A DNA stretch of 64,000 nt from assembly GCF_012726235.1 (NCBI RefSeq), contig NZ_JAASAH010000019.1, forward strand, positions 1 through 64,000, written 5' to 3'. This document shows, one piece after another, positions 1-8,252 of the stretch; the first letter of the stretch is position 1; every line of letters begins with the position of its first letter. The position numbers and the translations under genes were made by a program. The notes under the pieces were generated by a model, which saw only the letters and a program-made list of their open reading frames with translations, made no database searches and was not told where the DNA came from. The DNA is from Streptomyces sp. HNM0574. Its GTDB lineage: Bacteria; Actinomycetota; Actinomycetes; Streptomycetales; Streptomycetaceae.

Positions 1-360
1 CGGAAACCCAGGCAGGCCGGAACGCGGAAGGCCGGACACACAGCAGGGCCACCGGCAGCCCAGACAGAACGGCAGGCCCAGGAACCAGGGCCCAGGAGAT
101 GAGACCCGGGAAGCAAAGGCCTGGAACAAGGCCCGGAAGCAAAGCCCGGGAAACAAAGCCGGTAGCCGAAGGCCCAAGGCCCCGGAACAGCAGAGCTACG
201 TACGCGACACCGGATGCTGGACGCGCCCCCTCCCCCGCAGCCCGCCATGACCAGCAACCCGAGACCCCCACGGCCAACCCTCCACCGCCCCCGGACACCG
301 CACCGAGGCAGGACGGCACCCGACAGGGGCATGCCCCAAACGGTGTGCCACGGTGACCGC
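1..360. other. intergenic stretch at the window edge with degenerate repeats
   Basis: I see no convincing gene here; open frames have unnatural composition. The segment at about 105-160 has three degenerate copies of a unit resembling CCCGGGAAGCAAAGGC (105-120, 131-146, 144-160). The upstream gene may end left of the window. Confidence 0.5.
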
Positions 361-918
361 ATGGAATGGAACGGTGACGCCTATCAGGCCCGGTTCGACC
401 GCCTCGCCCGCGAAGGAGAAGACGTCCACGCAGAAGCCACACTCGTCCGCTCCTTCGCACCCACCACCGTCCTCGACGCCGGCTGCGGCACCGGCCGCGT
501 CGCCATCGAACTCGCCCGCCACGGCATCACCACCACCGGCATCGACAACAACGCCTCCATGCTCGCCACCGCCCGACGCCTGGCCCCCACCCTCCACTGG
601 CACCAACACGACCTCACCAACCTCAACCTGCAACGCACCTACGACATCGTCGTCATGGCCGGCAACGTCCCCCTCTTCACCCCACCCGGAACACAAGCCG
701 CCCTCATCCACGCACTCGCCCGCCACATCCGCCCCGGCGGCCACCTCATCACCGGCTTCTCCCTCAACCGCGGCTACACCCTCACCGACTACGACACCCA
801 CTGCCACACCGCCGGCCTCACCCACCACACCCGCTACGCAACCTGGCACCAAACCCCCTACACCGGAGGCGACTACGCCATCACCATCCACCACCAACCC
901 CCAACCCCAGACCCCTGA
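361..918 (+). CDS. class I SAM-dependent methyltransferase
   Basis: Predicted 185-aa soluble methyltransferase. The SAM-binding motif I is clear (LDAGCGTG at residues 38-45), followed by an acidic strand end (GIDNN, about 60-64) that would contact the ribose, and a typical motif with a proline-glycine turn (RPGGHL). The substrate cannot be told. The frame stays open back to 214, but the protein-like part begins at ATG 361, so I chose that start; no strong ribosome binding site is visible. Third positions are almost always C and ACC/CAC codons are very frequent, a more skewed style than most other genes in the window. It stands alone, with a gap before the minus-strand gene ending at 1120. Confidence 0.75.
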   Translation: MEWNGDAYQARFDRLAREGEDVHAEATLVRSFAPTTVLDAGCGTGRVAIELARHGITTTGIDNNASMLATARRLAPTLHWHQHDLTNLNLQRTYDIVVMAGNVPLFTPPGTQAALIHALARHIRPGGHLITGFSLNRGYTLTDYDTHCHTAGLTHHTRYATWHQTPYTGGDYAITIHHQPPTPDP

Positions 919-1119
919 CCCACCTCCGAGGGACCACAGCCGAGGGGCCACAACACTGACCCACAGCCGCGGCACCAGCCCCGGCCACACCCACCCAGAG
1001 ACAAGCACTCCGCTGGCATCCGCGTCGCGGAAGCGCGGAAGGACCCCAACACCCAGGGCCACCACCGGCAACAACAGGACGCCCCCGGACAGAAGCAGAC
1101 GGCCACCCACCGACGAGGG

Positions 1120-1512
1120 TCAGGCCAACAAACGGCTCCGAGCGCGCCCCCAGATCCCCACCCGGTCAAACACCTCCGCATGCCAAGTACTGGACGTCAA
1201 CGCCCCTCTGCCCCGGTACCTGCGCATGATCTCGGCATGCGGCCCCCAGCCGACGAACCCCTGCAGGGCGGCCTCGTTGCGCCAGATGGCTACCGCGCCG
1301 CAGTGGCGGGTGAAGGGGCGTGCCCATAGCCACATGCCGTATGCGCCTTGCAGGTTGGGCCAGTTGGTGGCGAGGCGGCGGGCTGCGCGGTGGGCGGCGG
1401 GGAGGTCTGTGGCGGTGTTGAGGTGGAAGTCGGTGATGCTGACGAGGACGGGGCCGGGCTGGTCGTGGTCGGGGCCGGGGATCCAGGAGGAGCGCAGCAG
1501 TTTCGTAGGCAT
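1120..1512 (-). CDS. conserved hypothetical protein, monooxygenase-like (DUF3291/ABM-like) fold suspected
   Basis: A 130-aa protein with no signal peptide or membrane helix. The pattern of a beta-strand start (VLVSITDFHL), Trp-rich middle and FVGWGPHAEIMRRYR segment resembles small dimeric alpha/beta-barrel proteins related to DUF3291 or antibiotic-biosynthesis monooxygenases; this is a fold impression, not a firm assignment. It is transcribed away from the MarR gene at 1564 across a 51-bp gap, a layout often seen when a MarR protein controls its divergent neighbour. ATG at 1512. Confidence 0.55.
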   Translation of the reverse strand: MPTKLLRSSWIPGPDHDQPGPVLVSITDFHLNTATDLPAAHRAARRLATNWPNLQGAYGMWLWARPFTRHCGAVAIWRNEAALQGFVGWGPHAEIMRRYRGRGALTSSTWHAEVFDRVGIWGRARSRLLA

Positions 1513-1536
1513 GTGCTTACGGTCTGATTGTGCCTA
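1506..1536. promoter_or_regulatory. possible MarR operator between divergent genes
   Basis: TAGGCA at 1506-1511 and TGCCTA at 1531-1536 form an inverted repeat with 19-bp spacing in the short gap between the hypothetical gene (start 1512) and the MarR gene (start 1564). The arms are short, so the assignment is tentative. Confidence 0.3.
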
Positions 1537-1563
1537 TGGTTTGTCAACGGGTACGTTCGCGGT

Positions 1564-2010
1564 ATGTCCGCCTCTCCCCCGCCCCGGCCCGGCCTCGCTG
1601 CGATGGTCGTCCCTCTCGGGCGTGCTCTGATGGCCGCCGAGCGGCCGGTCCTTGATGCTCACGGCCTGACCATGTGGGCGTACACGGTGCTCTCCCATCT
1701 GGACGAGACGCCGCTGCGTACGCAGGCCGCGCTGGCCGAGACGATTCACGCGGACAAGACGCGGATCATCGCCGTGCTCGACGATCTCGAGTCCCGTGGG
1801 CTGCTCACCCGGCGGCCCGATCCGAAGGACCGTCGGGTGCGGCTGCTCTCGCTCACTCCCGAGGGGCGCCGGCTCCGGGGGGTGGTGCAGGCCGCTGTCC
1901 AGGCGGGCGAGGAGCAACTGCTCGGGCGGGTTCCGGAGGCCGACCGGGAGGTGTTTCTGCGGGCCTTGCGTCTGGTGTACGAGGTGAGCCAGGGACGGAC
2001 GGGAGGCTGA
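1564..2010 (+). CDS. MarR-family transcriptional regulator
   Basis: A 148-aa winged-helix repressor-type protein. The HTH segment (QAALAETIHADKTRIIAVLD, about residues 59-78) is followed by the wing signature LTRRPDPKDRRVRLLSLTP, hallmark of MarR proteins, and a C-terminal dimerisation helix. The frame is open upstream to 1528, but ATG 1564 gives the normal MarR length and starts just before the conserved N-terminal helix. It probably regulates itself and the divergent gene at 1120-1512. The ligand is unknown; MarR proteins of this type usually sense phenolic or oxidative signals. Confidence 0.88.
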   Translation: MSASPPPRPGLAAMVVPLGRALMAAERPVLDAHGLTMWAYTVLSHLDETPLRTQAALAETIHADKTRIIAVLDDLESRGLLTRRPDPKDRRVRLLSLTPEGRRLRGVVQAAVQAGEEQLLGRVPEADREVFLRALRLVYEVSQGRTGG

Positions 2011-2141
2011 GCCGCGCGCCCGCGTCCAACTCCGCACCGGACCAGGCCTCCTGAGAGGGCACCCTCTCAAGCCGACCAAGATCGATTGTCAGTGGTGGGT
2101 GAGACGATCGATGCATCGAGTCGGAAGAGGGGGAGCCTTTC

Positions 2142-3182
2142 ATGTCCGGAACTCAGAACTACATCAATCACGTTGCTCTCGTGCTGGATGCCAGTTCGTC
2201 GATGTCGCATCTGAGCGGCAAGGTGGTCGAGGTCGCCGATCAGCAGATCGCGTATCTGGCCCGCCGGTCGAAGGAGCTGGATCAGGAAACCCGCGTCACG
2301 GTGTATGTGTTCGCCAGCGATGTGGAGTGCGTCGTCTACGACAAGGACGTGCTGCGGATGCCGTCCTTGAAGCAGCTCTACCAAGTCGGTGGCATGACGG
2401 CACTTTTGGCGGCCACGTTGAAGTCGCAGAACGAGCTGGCGCAGACGGCTCAGCTCTACGGTGACCACAGTTTCCTGACCTTCGTACTGACCGACGGGCA
2501 GGAGAATGCCAGCCACCGCTGTCCCGACGCCCCGGCCTCGAGCCCACGGGAACTGACCGAGGCCGTGGCGAAGTTGACGCGGACGCAGGAGGACAACTGG
2601 ACGCTGGCCGTCCTGGTGCCGGACCAGATGGGCAAGCGGGAGGCCATGCAGTGCGGCTTCCCCAAGGACAACATCGCCATCTGGGACGCCACCAGCACCC
2701 AGGGGCTGGAAGAGGCCGGGCAGGCCATTCAGCAGGCGACCGAGAATTTCATGGTGGGCCGTGCGCAGGGTATCCGCGGGTCGCGGGCGGTGTTCTCCAC
2801 CGGGGCCGAGGCGGTCAACAAGGACACCATCAAGGCCGCTGGTCTCACGCCGGTGAAGCCGTCCGAGTACCAGCTGATTCCGGTGGCTCGCGAGGCGGGA
2901 ATCCGGGAATGGGTCACCGAATGCGGACACACCTACCGCACCGGCTGTGCGTTCTACCAGCTCAGTAAGTCGGAGAAGGTCCAGGCACGGAAGCAGATAG
3001 CGGTTCTGGAGAAGAAGACGGACCGCGTCTACACAGGGCCGGAGGCCCGTACTCTTCTCGGACTTCCCGACGCGGAAGTCCGCGTCAAGCCGGACCACAA
3101 CGACGACTTCACCATCTTCGTGCAAAGCACCAGCGTCAACCGCAAACTCGTACCGCACACCCGGCTGCTCCTGATGATCTGA
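2142..3182 (+). CDS. von Willebrand factor type A domain protein
   Basis: A 346-aa cytoplasmic protein. Residues 10-200 form a vWA domain with a complete metal-ion-dependent adhesion site: DASSS at 16-20 (DxSxS), a threonine in VGGMTALL and an acidic TDGQE near 120-125. The second half is unrelated to known catalytic domains I recognise; it contains a Cys-rich spot (TECGHTYRTGCAFY). No signal peptide or membrane helix. RBS GGGGGAG lies before ATG 2142. It is a single-gene unit ended by a strong hairpin (3195-3228). Related vWA proteins in actinomycetes sit in tellurite-resistance-like or phage-like neighbourhoods, but no such partner is next to this one, so the role is open. Confidence 0.8.
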   Translation: MSGTQNYINHVALVLDASSSMSHLSGKVVEVADQQIAYLARRSKELDQETRVTVYVFASDVECVVYDKDVLRMPSLKQLYQVGGMTALLAATLKSQNELAQTAQLYGDHSFLTFVLTDGQENASHRCPDAPASSPRELTEAVAKLTRTQEDNWTLAVLVPDQMGKREAMQCGFPKDNIAIWDATSTQGLEEAGQAIQQATENFMVGRAQGIRGSRAVFSTGAEAVNKDTIKAAGLTPVKPSEYQLIPVAREAGIREWVTECGHTYRTGCAFYQLSKSEKVQARKQIAVLEKKTDRVYTGPEARTLLGLPDAEVRVKPDHNDDFTIFVQSTSVNRKLVPHTRLLLMI

Positions 3183-3194
3183 CACCTCTTTCGT

Positions 3195-3228
3195 GGAATG
3201 CCCCGACGGCCGGCCGTCGGGGCATTCC
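3195..3228 (+). terminator. intrinsic terminator of the vWA gene
   Basis: Perfect 16-bp inverted repeat, arms 3195-3210 and 3213-3228 with a 2-base centre, 12 bp after the vWA stop codon. No T-run follows, as is common in Streptomyces. Confidence 0.8.
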
Positions 3229-3300
3229 GGGGCGCGGCCGTCGGGGTTCCGTCCGTAGCGCTGTGGGCGGTTCAGGTTTTCCTGAGGGCCTGGGTAGCCT

Positions 3301-3993
3301 GTGCGGGTGATCAGCATGGATTGGGACGGCCTCACCGACCGCGGCCGCTACGGCAAGGCGTTCTTGGAGGAGCGGGACCGGTTCTCGGACAAGGCCCGGG
3401 ACGCTGACTGGACAGGCATGTTCGAGGTTTTGGGAAAGAACGCCGGGTGGGTCAACCTCCCCCGGCCCGGGAACCGTACCGGCTTTGCTCCCCTGCATCA
3501 GGCGGCTTGGCACGGCGCGGACTTCGCTGTCGTCTCCAGGCTTCTCGCGCACGGTGGCTGGCGCACTCAGCGCACCCGGGACGGGCAGCGTCCCGTGGAT
3601 GTCGCACGGGAGCGGGGACACACTCACTTGCTGGAACTCCTCGATCCAGTCGTGGTGCGGCCACTGCCTTCTCCTGCGGAGATGCTGGAGGACCGCTTCC
3701 ACGCTCTGCTCCGAGAGAAGACGGGACGCTGTTTCGAGGAGACCCATCACCTACTGCCTCCGCTGTCTCCACTGACGGAGGGGCCGGCCGTGCAGATCGT
3801 CTTCCCCGTCGTGGGGATGATGGGAGGCTTCACCTACCGGCTTGAGGAGGACCGGCTGCGCGTACACGCCCACTCACGGATGGACTCCGACGGCGGGGAC
3901 CATTACCACGTCACGCCTCAGGGGTGGACCCGCATCAAGCACTCGCGTATGTCTCCCCCTCCCCTGCCGGCCCCGCAAGCCCCTCCGTCCTGA
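3301..3993 (+). CDS. ankyrin-repeat protein
   Basis: A 230-aa protein whose residues about 40-110 carry two to three ankyrin repeats: TGFAPLHQAAWHGADFAVVSRLLAHG followed by DGQRPVDVARERGHTHLLELL, both with the canonical TPLHxAAxxG-like turn-helix pattern. The C-terminal half (residues 115-230) has a short beta-rich segment (VQIVFPVVGMMGGFTYRLEEDRLRVHAHSRM) and a proline-rich tail, not recognised. GTG 3301 or ATG 3316 could start it. Ankyrin repeats imply protein binding; no partner can be named. It stands alone between a terminator and a convergent membrane-protein gene. Confidence 0.7.
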   Translation: MRVISMDWDGLTDRGRYGKAFLEERDRFSDKARDADWTGMFEVLGKNAGWVNLPRPGNRTGFAPLHQAAWHGADFAVVSRLLAHGGWRTQRTRDGQRPVDVARERGHTHLLELLDPVVVRPLPSPAEMLEDRFHALLREKTGRCFEETHHLLPPLSPLTEGPAVQIVFPVVGMMGGFTYRLEEDRLRVHAHSRMDSDGGDHYHVTPQGWTRIKHSRMSPPPLPAPQAPPS

Positions 3994-4081
3994 CGGAGTC
4001 GCACAGCGGCCGCATTTCACCTGCCGTGTAGCAGCACGCCGCCCAAGCCGGGGCGGGTCGTGTCCGGCCAAGAGCGCACCC

Positions 4082-4981
4082 CTACCCCCGCCGCAGTCGG
4101 CGGATTTCCCAGCAGGAGACTGCCGTTACCGACAGTGGGCCGCCGAGGAGGGCGGTGAGGGCGAGTGGTGTCGGGCCCGGTGGCAGGCCGCCCGTCAGGA
4201 GGCCGAGGAGGGCCAGGGCCCAGACCAGGACGGAAGTCACCAGTGCGGGCAGTGCCGCGTGCACGGCGGAGAGGTTGAACGCGCGGCGCAGCGCCGGGCC
4301 CGACGCGAAGCAGAGGAAGAAGAGTCCCCACCAGAACGGCGTCCAGAGGGCGAAGAGCAGGGCGACGGTGAGCACCAGGAGCAGCAGACCGGGCGGGCCG
4401 TGGAACTCGTTGGGCAACAGGTCCATCCCCTCGAACGCCGCCCAGAACGCCAGCGGCACCAGGAACCAGGCGCCGAAGTACCACAGGGCCGACCGTCCGG
4501 CCGGCCACAGGTGCGTCCTCATGGTCTGCCGCGCCCCGGGCCTGGCCGTCCCGTAGAGCAGCGCCACCACCGACGCCGCGATCAGCAGTGCCGACCAGGG
4601 CGCCAGCAACATCCGGTACACGGTCTGCAGATACGCCTCCTGCACGTCCTGCCGGTCACCGAACACGGCCAGCAGCGCCCCCGACATCACCAGGGCCGTC
4701 CAGGCCCGCACCCGCTGCACGCGCAACACCTCGGGGTCCTCCGCGTGCCCTTCCGGGCGCAGCGGGAAGATCCGGCGTGCCGAACGCCGTGCCGTACGGG
4801 CCAGTTGGTAGCCGAGGACCAGTGGCACGGTCAGCCACCACAGGCACGGGAGAGCCAGCACCACCCACACCCCCCGTGGCGCGTCCCCCAGCGACGGCCA
4901 TTCCTCCTCGCGCAGCCGCTGCCACGGCCGCGGTGCGCCGTGCGGTAACTGCCCGGACGGGTGGGGTGCGTCGACGCCCAT
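4082..4981 (-). CDS. multi-pass integral membrane protein of unknown function
   Basis: A 299-aa protein with about six to seven hydrophobic helices, for example WVVLALPCLWWLTVPLVLGY, LLIAASVVALLY, FLVPLAFWAAF, LLLLVLTVALLF and ALVTSVLVWALALLGLL. No transporter or enzyme motif is evident. The frame is open up to 5155 but the extra N-terminus is low-complexity; ATG 4981 follows GGAAGGGG at a good distance and I take it as the start. It is divergent from the FHA gene at 5352 with a 370-bp gap. Confidence 0.7.
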   Translation of the reverse strand: MGVDAPHPSGQLPHGAPRPWQRLREEEWPSLGDAPRGVWVVLALPCLWWLTVPLVLGYQLARTARRSARRIFPLRPEGHAEDPEVLRVQRVRAWTALVMSGALLAVFGDRQDVQEAYLQTVYRMLLAPWSALLIAASVVALLYGTARPGARQTMRTHLWPAGRSALWYFGAWFLVPLAFWAAFEGMDLLPNEFHGPPGLLLLVLTVALLFALWTPFWWGLFFLCFASGPALRRAFNLSAVHAALPALVTSVLVWALALLGLLTGGLPPGPTPLALTALLGGPLSVTAVSCWEIRRLRRG

Positions 4982-5351
4982 GGGTGCCCCTTCCACGGTT
5001 CGGCCGGTCCCGGCGGTCGCCCGCGGCATCTGCGCAACGGCCCGCCCCGCCCGCCCTTCGCCGTCCTCACGACGGTAGCGACCGGCGCCCCGGGCCGGTG
5101 CCCGTTGGCGAGAACCGGCCGTCGGCATCGAGCCGTCGGCGGGCCGCCTGAGCACCGTGCACAGTACGCCGGAGATTTCGAGCAGCGTGCACCTTGGGCG
5201 GCGGGAAGGGCGGCTCTAACGTCTTTCGTGGCGGGGTCCGGGCGTTACCCGGGAACGTGGTGCTTCCCGTGCGACGGGTGGTCTTCACGCCAACGGGGCG
5301 GAATTCCCCGGCAATTGAGCATGCAGCAGAGTGAACGGGGGACGCGTCACC
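4982..5351. other. 370-bp divergent promoter region
   Basis: No gene or RNA seen. It must carry promoters for the membrane-protein gene (minus) and the FHA-kinase operon (plus). I could not pick unambiguous -35/-10 boxes or repeats. Confidence 0.4.
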
Positions 5352-6098
5352 ATGTTCAGCATCATTGTTGTTCCGCCGGGGAGCGGTGCGCCGGACGGGC
5401 AGCTCCGGCTCGCCCCCGGGGAGGCTCTCGACTTCGGCCGTACGGTGGCGGACGGCGGCTCCGGGGCCAACCGGCAGCTCACCATTCCGCATCCGGGGGT
5501 TTCCCGGCATGCTGGAATTGTCACCGCGTCCGTGGCTTTCTGGTCCCTGAGTAATCTCAGTACGGGCCAGACGTACGTCGTGGAGAATCCCGAGGGCGCG
5601 GGCGAGCACATCAAGGTCGCGCCGGGACGCGTGGCCGCGCCGGTGCCGTTCGAGTTCGCACGTGTGGTGCTGCCGGCGAACGGCGAGCTGCTCGCGTTCG
5701 ACGTCTGGGCGCCGCGTCACGACTACCGCAGCAGTACCGGCGGTTTTCCGGGGCAGACCACGGCGCCGGCTTTCGCTCTGGACCGGTCGACGCGCTACTT
5801 CCTCGTGCTGGTCGCGCTGTGCCGCCCGCGGCTGTGCGGTGACCCGTACGCGGTGCTGCCCACCACGGACCAGCTCGTGGACCAGCTCCGGCCGGTCTGG
5901 CCCGGGGTGAGCCGCAGTGCGCTGCAGTGGAACATCGACTATCTGGCCGTCAAGCTGCGGCTGAAGGAGCCTGCGGAGTCCGCCGACCGAGGGCCGCGCT
6001 GCAACGGGAAGAAGGAGTCGCTGGTTTCGCTCGCGCTGCGGTTCGATCTCGTGCGGGAGTCCGATCTCGATGTGTTGCGCGGGGCGGTGGCGCGATGA
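5352..6098 (+). CDS. FHA-domain transcriptional-regulator-like protein
   Basis: A 248-aa cytoplasmic protein. The N-terminal FHA domain (about residues 1-100) shows LDFGRTV, then VSRHAG and LSNLSTGQTYV, matching the Gly-Arg, Ser-x-x-His and Asn pattern that binds phosphothreonine. The C-terminal part (TDQLVDQLRPVWPGVSRSALQWNIDYLAVKLRLKEP) looks like a winged-helix segment of the kind found in actinobacterial FHA regulators. ATG 5352 is preceded by GGGGGAC, better placed than GTG 5331. Its stop overlaps the kinase start by 4 bp (ATGA at 6095-6098), so the two are translationally coupled and the FHA protein is a likely substrate or reader of the kinase. Confidence 0.8.
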   Translation: MFSIIVVPPGSGAPDGQLRLAPGEALDFGRTVADGGSGANRQLTIPHPGVSRHAGIVTASVAFWSLSNLSTGQTYVVENPEGAGEHIKVAPGRVAAPVPFEFARVVLPANGELLAFDVWAPRHDYRSSTGGFPGQTTAPAFALDRSTRYFLVLVALCRPRLCGDPYAVLPTTDQLVDQLRPVWPGVSRSALQWNIDYLAVKLRLKEPAESADRGPRCNGKKESLVSLALRFDLVRESDLDVLRGAVAR

Positions 6099-7477
6099 CG
6101 GGGCGCGGCGAGGGGGCGCATGCGGTGGTGGTGCCCGCCGGGTACCGGGTGGGCGGCTGGGAAGTGGGTGAGCCACTCGCGTCCGGCGGCTTCGCCAGCG
6201 TCTACCGGGCGCGCCGGGCGGGCGGGGGCGGCGGATCTCTTCCGGAGGAGGCCGCCCTGAAGTTCCTGCCGACCGGCACCCGGACGCCCCGCCAGCTGCG
6301 TCACCTGCAGGATCTCGCGCGGCGTGAGCTGGAGATCCACCGCAGGCTGCGGCGTCCGCGGCTGATCCGGATGTACGAGGCCCTCACCGTCGACGATCCC
6401 GGGCGGCCCGCGCTGGACGGTGCGACGGTCCTCGTGCTGGAGCGTGCCGAGGTCTCGCTGGACAAGGTGCTGGCCCGGACGGGTCCGCGTCCGCTGGCGG
6501 GCGGCCCGCGGCTGCTGGCCCAAGTGTGCGAGGGGATCGCACAGTTGCACCGTGCGGGCTGGGTGCACGGTGACCTCAAGCCCGGCAACGTTCTGCTGAT
6601 GCCGGACGGCACCGTACGGCTGGGCGACTTCAACCTGGCGGCGGAGATGGAGGGCACCCACGGGTACGCGCCCGCTTTCGCCTCGCCCGACTACACGCCG
6701 CCGGAGCTGCTGTGGGGCGAGCTCGACGCGCGTGGCCGGCAGGTCCGCCCGTCGGTCGACGTGTGGGCCTTCGGTGTCGTCGCGCACCTGGTCCTGACCG
6801 GGGTTTCGCCGCTGCCGGGCGCGACCGCGGCGGCGCGGCGGGAGGCCCTGGCGTCCTACGCGCAGGGCCTGTGCGAGCTGCGCCTGTCGCCCGAACTCCC
6901 CACGGCCTGGCGGGAGATCGTCACCGACTGTCTCGCCCGTACGCACGAGGAGCGCGCCGCGCACGAGGTCGGCTCGCTGCTGCGCCGCGTCGAGTCGGCG
7001 GCGGGGACGGGCCGTTCGCCGCGGCTGCCGAGGCTGAGACCGCGCCGCGGCGGCCGCAGACGTCTGGCGCTCGGCAGCGCTCTCCTCACGGCCGCGGTGG
7101 GGGTGGGAGGGAGTCTGGTCGCCGCGGACGGGAGGTTCTCCGGCTCCGAGGCGCCCGCCGGCTTCGAGCGGTGTTCGCGGGGCAACGTCTGCTTCTTCTC
7201 CGGGAAGGACGGGCGGGGTGAGGTGTGCAACTGGTGGGACAACGAGCGTGACTGGCTGAGCGGACGCGTGGTGTGCGGCTGGGGTGCGGAGAATCCGCCG
7301 CGGTCGGTGTTCAACAACGGCTACACCGAGGACGAGCCGTACCACGACGTGCTCTTCTACCGGGAGGCCGACTACCGGGGCCGGATCGGCTGTGTACCGG
7401 CGGGTGAGCGGCGGAACCTGTCCGGTGCGGGGGACGTGGTCCGTTCGCTGGAGTGGGAGAGGAGCTGCGCTCCCTGA
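6095..7477 (+). CDS. membrane Ser/Thr protein kinase with extracellular I36 peptidase-inhibitor-like domain
   Basis: A 460-aa predicted transmembrane kinase. Domain order: Hanks-type kinase (about 18-305), Arg-rich juxtamembrane segment, one membrane helix (324-343), and a Cys-rich extracellular domain (356-460). Kinase elements seen: Gly loop ASGGFASVY (29-37), Lys56 in AALKF, Glu in ARRELEIH, catalytic loop HGDLKPGN (158-165), and metal loop DFN (178-180) in place of DFG; the APE motif is PPE. The extracellular part has six cysteines (360, 366, 378, 394, 433, 458) and the CFFSGKDGRG...CNWWDN pattern of peptidase inhibitor family I36. HGD and DFN deviate from HRD and DFG but keep both aspartates, so activity is plausible. 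It is coupled to the upstream FHA gene; a secreted M23-type peptidase follows 90 bp later. Confidence 0.85.
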   Translation: MTGRGEGAHAVVVPAGYRVGGWEVGEPLASGGFASVYRARRAGGGGGSLPEEAALKFLPTGTRTPRQLRHLQDLARRELEIHRRLRRPRLIRMYEALTVDDPGRPALDGATVLVLERAEVSLDKVLARTGPRPLAGGPRLLAQVCEGIAQLHRAGWVHGDLKPGNVLLMPDGTVRLGDFNLAAEMEGTHGYAPAFASPDYTPPELLWGELDARGRQVRPSVDVWAFGVVAHLVLTGVSPLPGATAAARREALASYAQGLCELRLSPELPTAWREIVTDCLARTHEERAAHEVGSLLRRVESAAGTGRSPRLPRLRPRRGGRRRLALGSALLTAAVGVGGSLVAADGRFSGSEAPAGFERCSRGNVCFFSGKDGRGEVCNWWDNERDWLSGRVVCGWGAENPPRSVFNNGYTEDEPYHDVLFYREADYRGRIGCVPAGERRNLSGAGDVVRSLEWERSCAP

Positions 7478-7567
7478 GAGTTGCGGGGTACGCGCCGTGC
7501 GGCGCCGCGCGCAGCATGGTGCGTGTTCACGGAGCAGCACCATCGATGCACACAGGGGGACCTACGC

Positions 7568-8185
7568 GTGAAGACCACACGGAAGCTGATGCGCCCGGCG
7601 CAGGCGGTTGTCGCAGGCTCGGCGGTAGTGGCGCTCGGGGCCGGGATTTCCCCGGCGGGCGCGGCTTCGCCCGGCGCCCCGGCCGTCGAGCGGGAGCCGG
7701 TGGCCGAGGCGGCGGCGAAGGGCAAGCCGAAGTTCCAGATGCCGTTCCGGTGCAAGAGCAAGATGCGGCTCGACACCTGGGGTCACAGTCCCGCCCTGGA
7801 CATGGTCAAGAAGGGCAATCCCGGTTCGGCCGGCAAGGCGGTCGTGTCCTCGTACAAGGGCAAGGTCGTGGGGACGTACTACACCAAGGGTTCGGGCCAC
7901 ACGATCCAGATCAAGCACAAGAACGGCTGGTTCACGGCCTATTACCACCTGAAGGATGACGCGAACACGTACGTGAAGGAGGGCCAGAAGGTCAAGCGCG
8001 GCAAGAAGATCGGCCGCATCGGGGCCTCCGGCGCCACCACGCACGCGCACCTGCACTACGAGCAGCGCTACAAGAAGTCCGGGAACTGGACCGGTGAGAA
8101 GCACCGCAAGGCGGTCCACTTCAACGGGAAGAAGTACACCGGCGCCAACAACACCTGGAAGAGCGTCACCAGCAAGAACTGCTGA
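7568..8185 (+). CDS. secreted M23-family (LytM-like) peptidase
   Basis: A 205-aa exported protein. A signal peptide covers about residues 1-33 (KTTRKLMRP, then a hydrophobic run ending PAGAAS). The mature domain has the M23 metal-ligand pattern: His73 and Asp78 in WGHSPALD, and HLH at 161-163 near the C-terminus, with His127 in YYHL. M23 enzymes cut peptidoglycan cross-bridges or act as inactive regulators; the first site is HxxxxD rather than the usual HxGxD, so catalytic competence is less certain. GTG 7568 follows AGGGGGA. The gene lies 90 bp after the kinase carrying an inhibitor-like ectodomain and may be transcribed with it. Confidence 0.82.
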   Translation: MKTTRKLMRPAQAVVAGSAVVALGAGISPAGAASPGAPAVEREPVAEAAAKGKPKFQMPFRCKSKMRLDTWGHSPALDMVKKGNPGSAGKAVVSSYKGKVVGTYYTKGSGHTIQIKHKNGWFTAYYHLKDDANTYVKEGQKVKRGKKIGRIGASGATTHAHLHYEQRYKKSGNWTGEKHRKAVHFNGKKYTGANNTWKSVTSKNC

Positions 8186-8197
8186 CCGTCGCCTCCG

Positions 8198-8238
8198 GCG
8201 GGTTTCCCGCGCTCCGGAACGGGGCGCGGGAAACCCGC
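8198..8238. terminator. bidirectional terminator between convergent genes
   Basis: Perfect 14-bp inverted repeat with arms 8198-8211 and 8225-8238 and a 13-base loop, between the stops of the M23 gene (8185) and the minus-strand regulator (8253). Confidence 0.85.
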
Positions 8239-8252
8239 TGTCCGGGGCGCGC

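Noticed and set aside
1534-1550. TATGGTTTGTCAAC resembling the regulon operator upstream of the first MarR gene
   Set aside because: Only the first half matches; the CTCAAAC half is absent and spacing is wrong.
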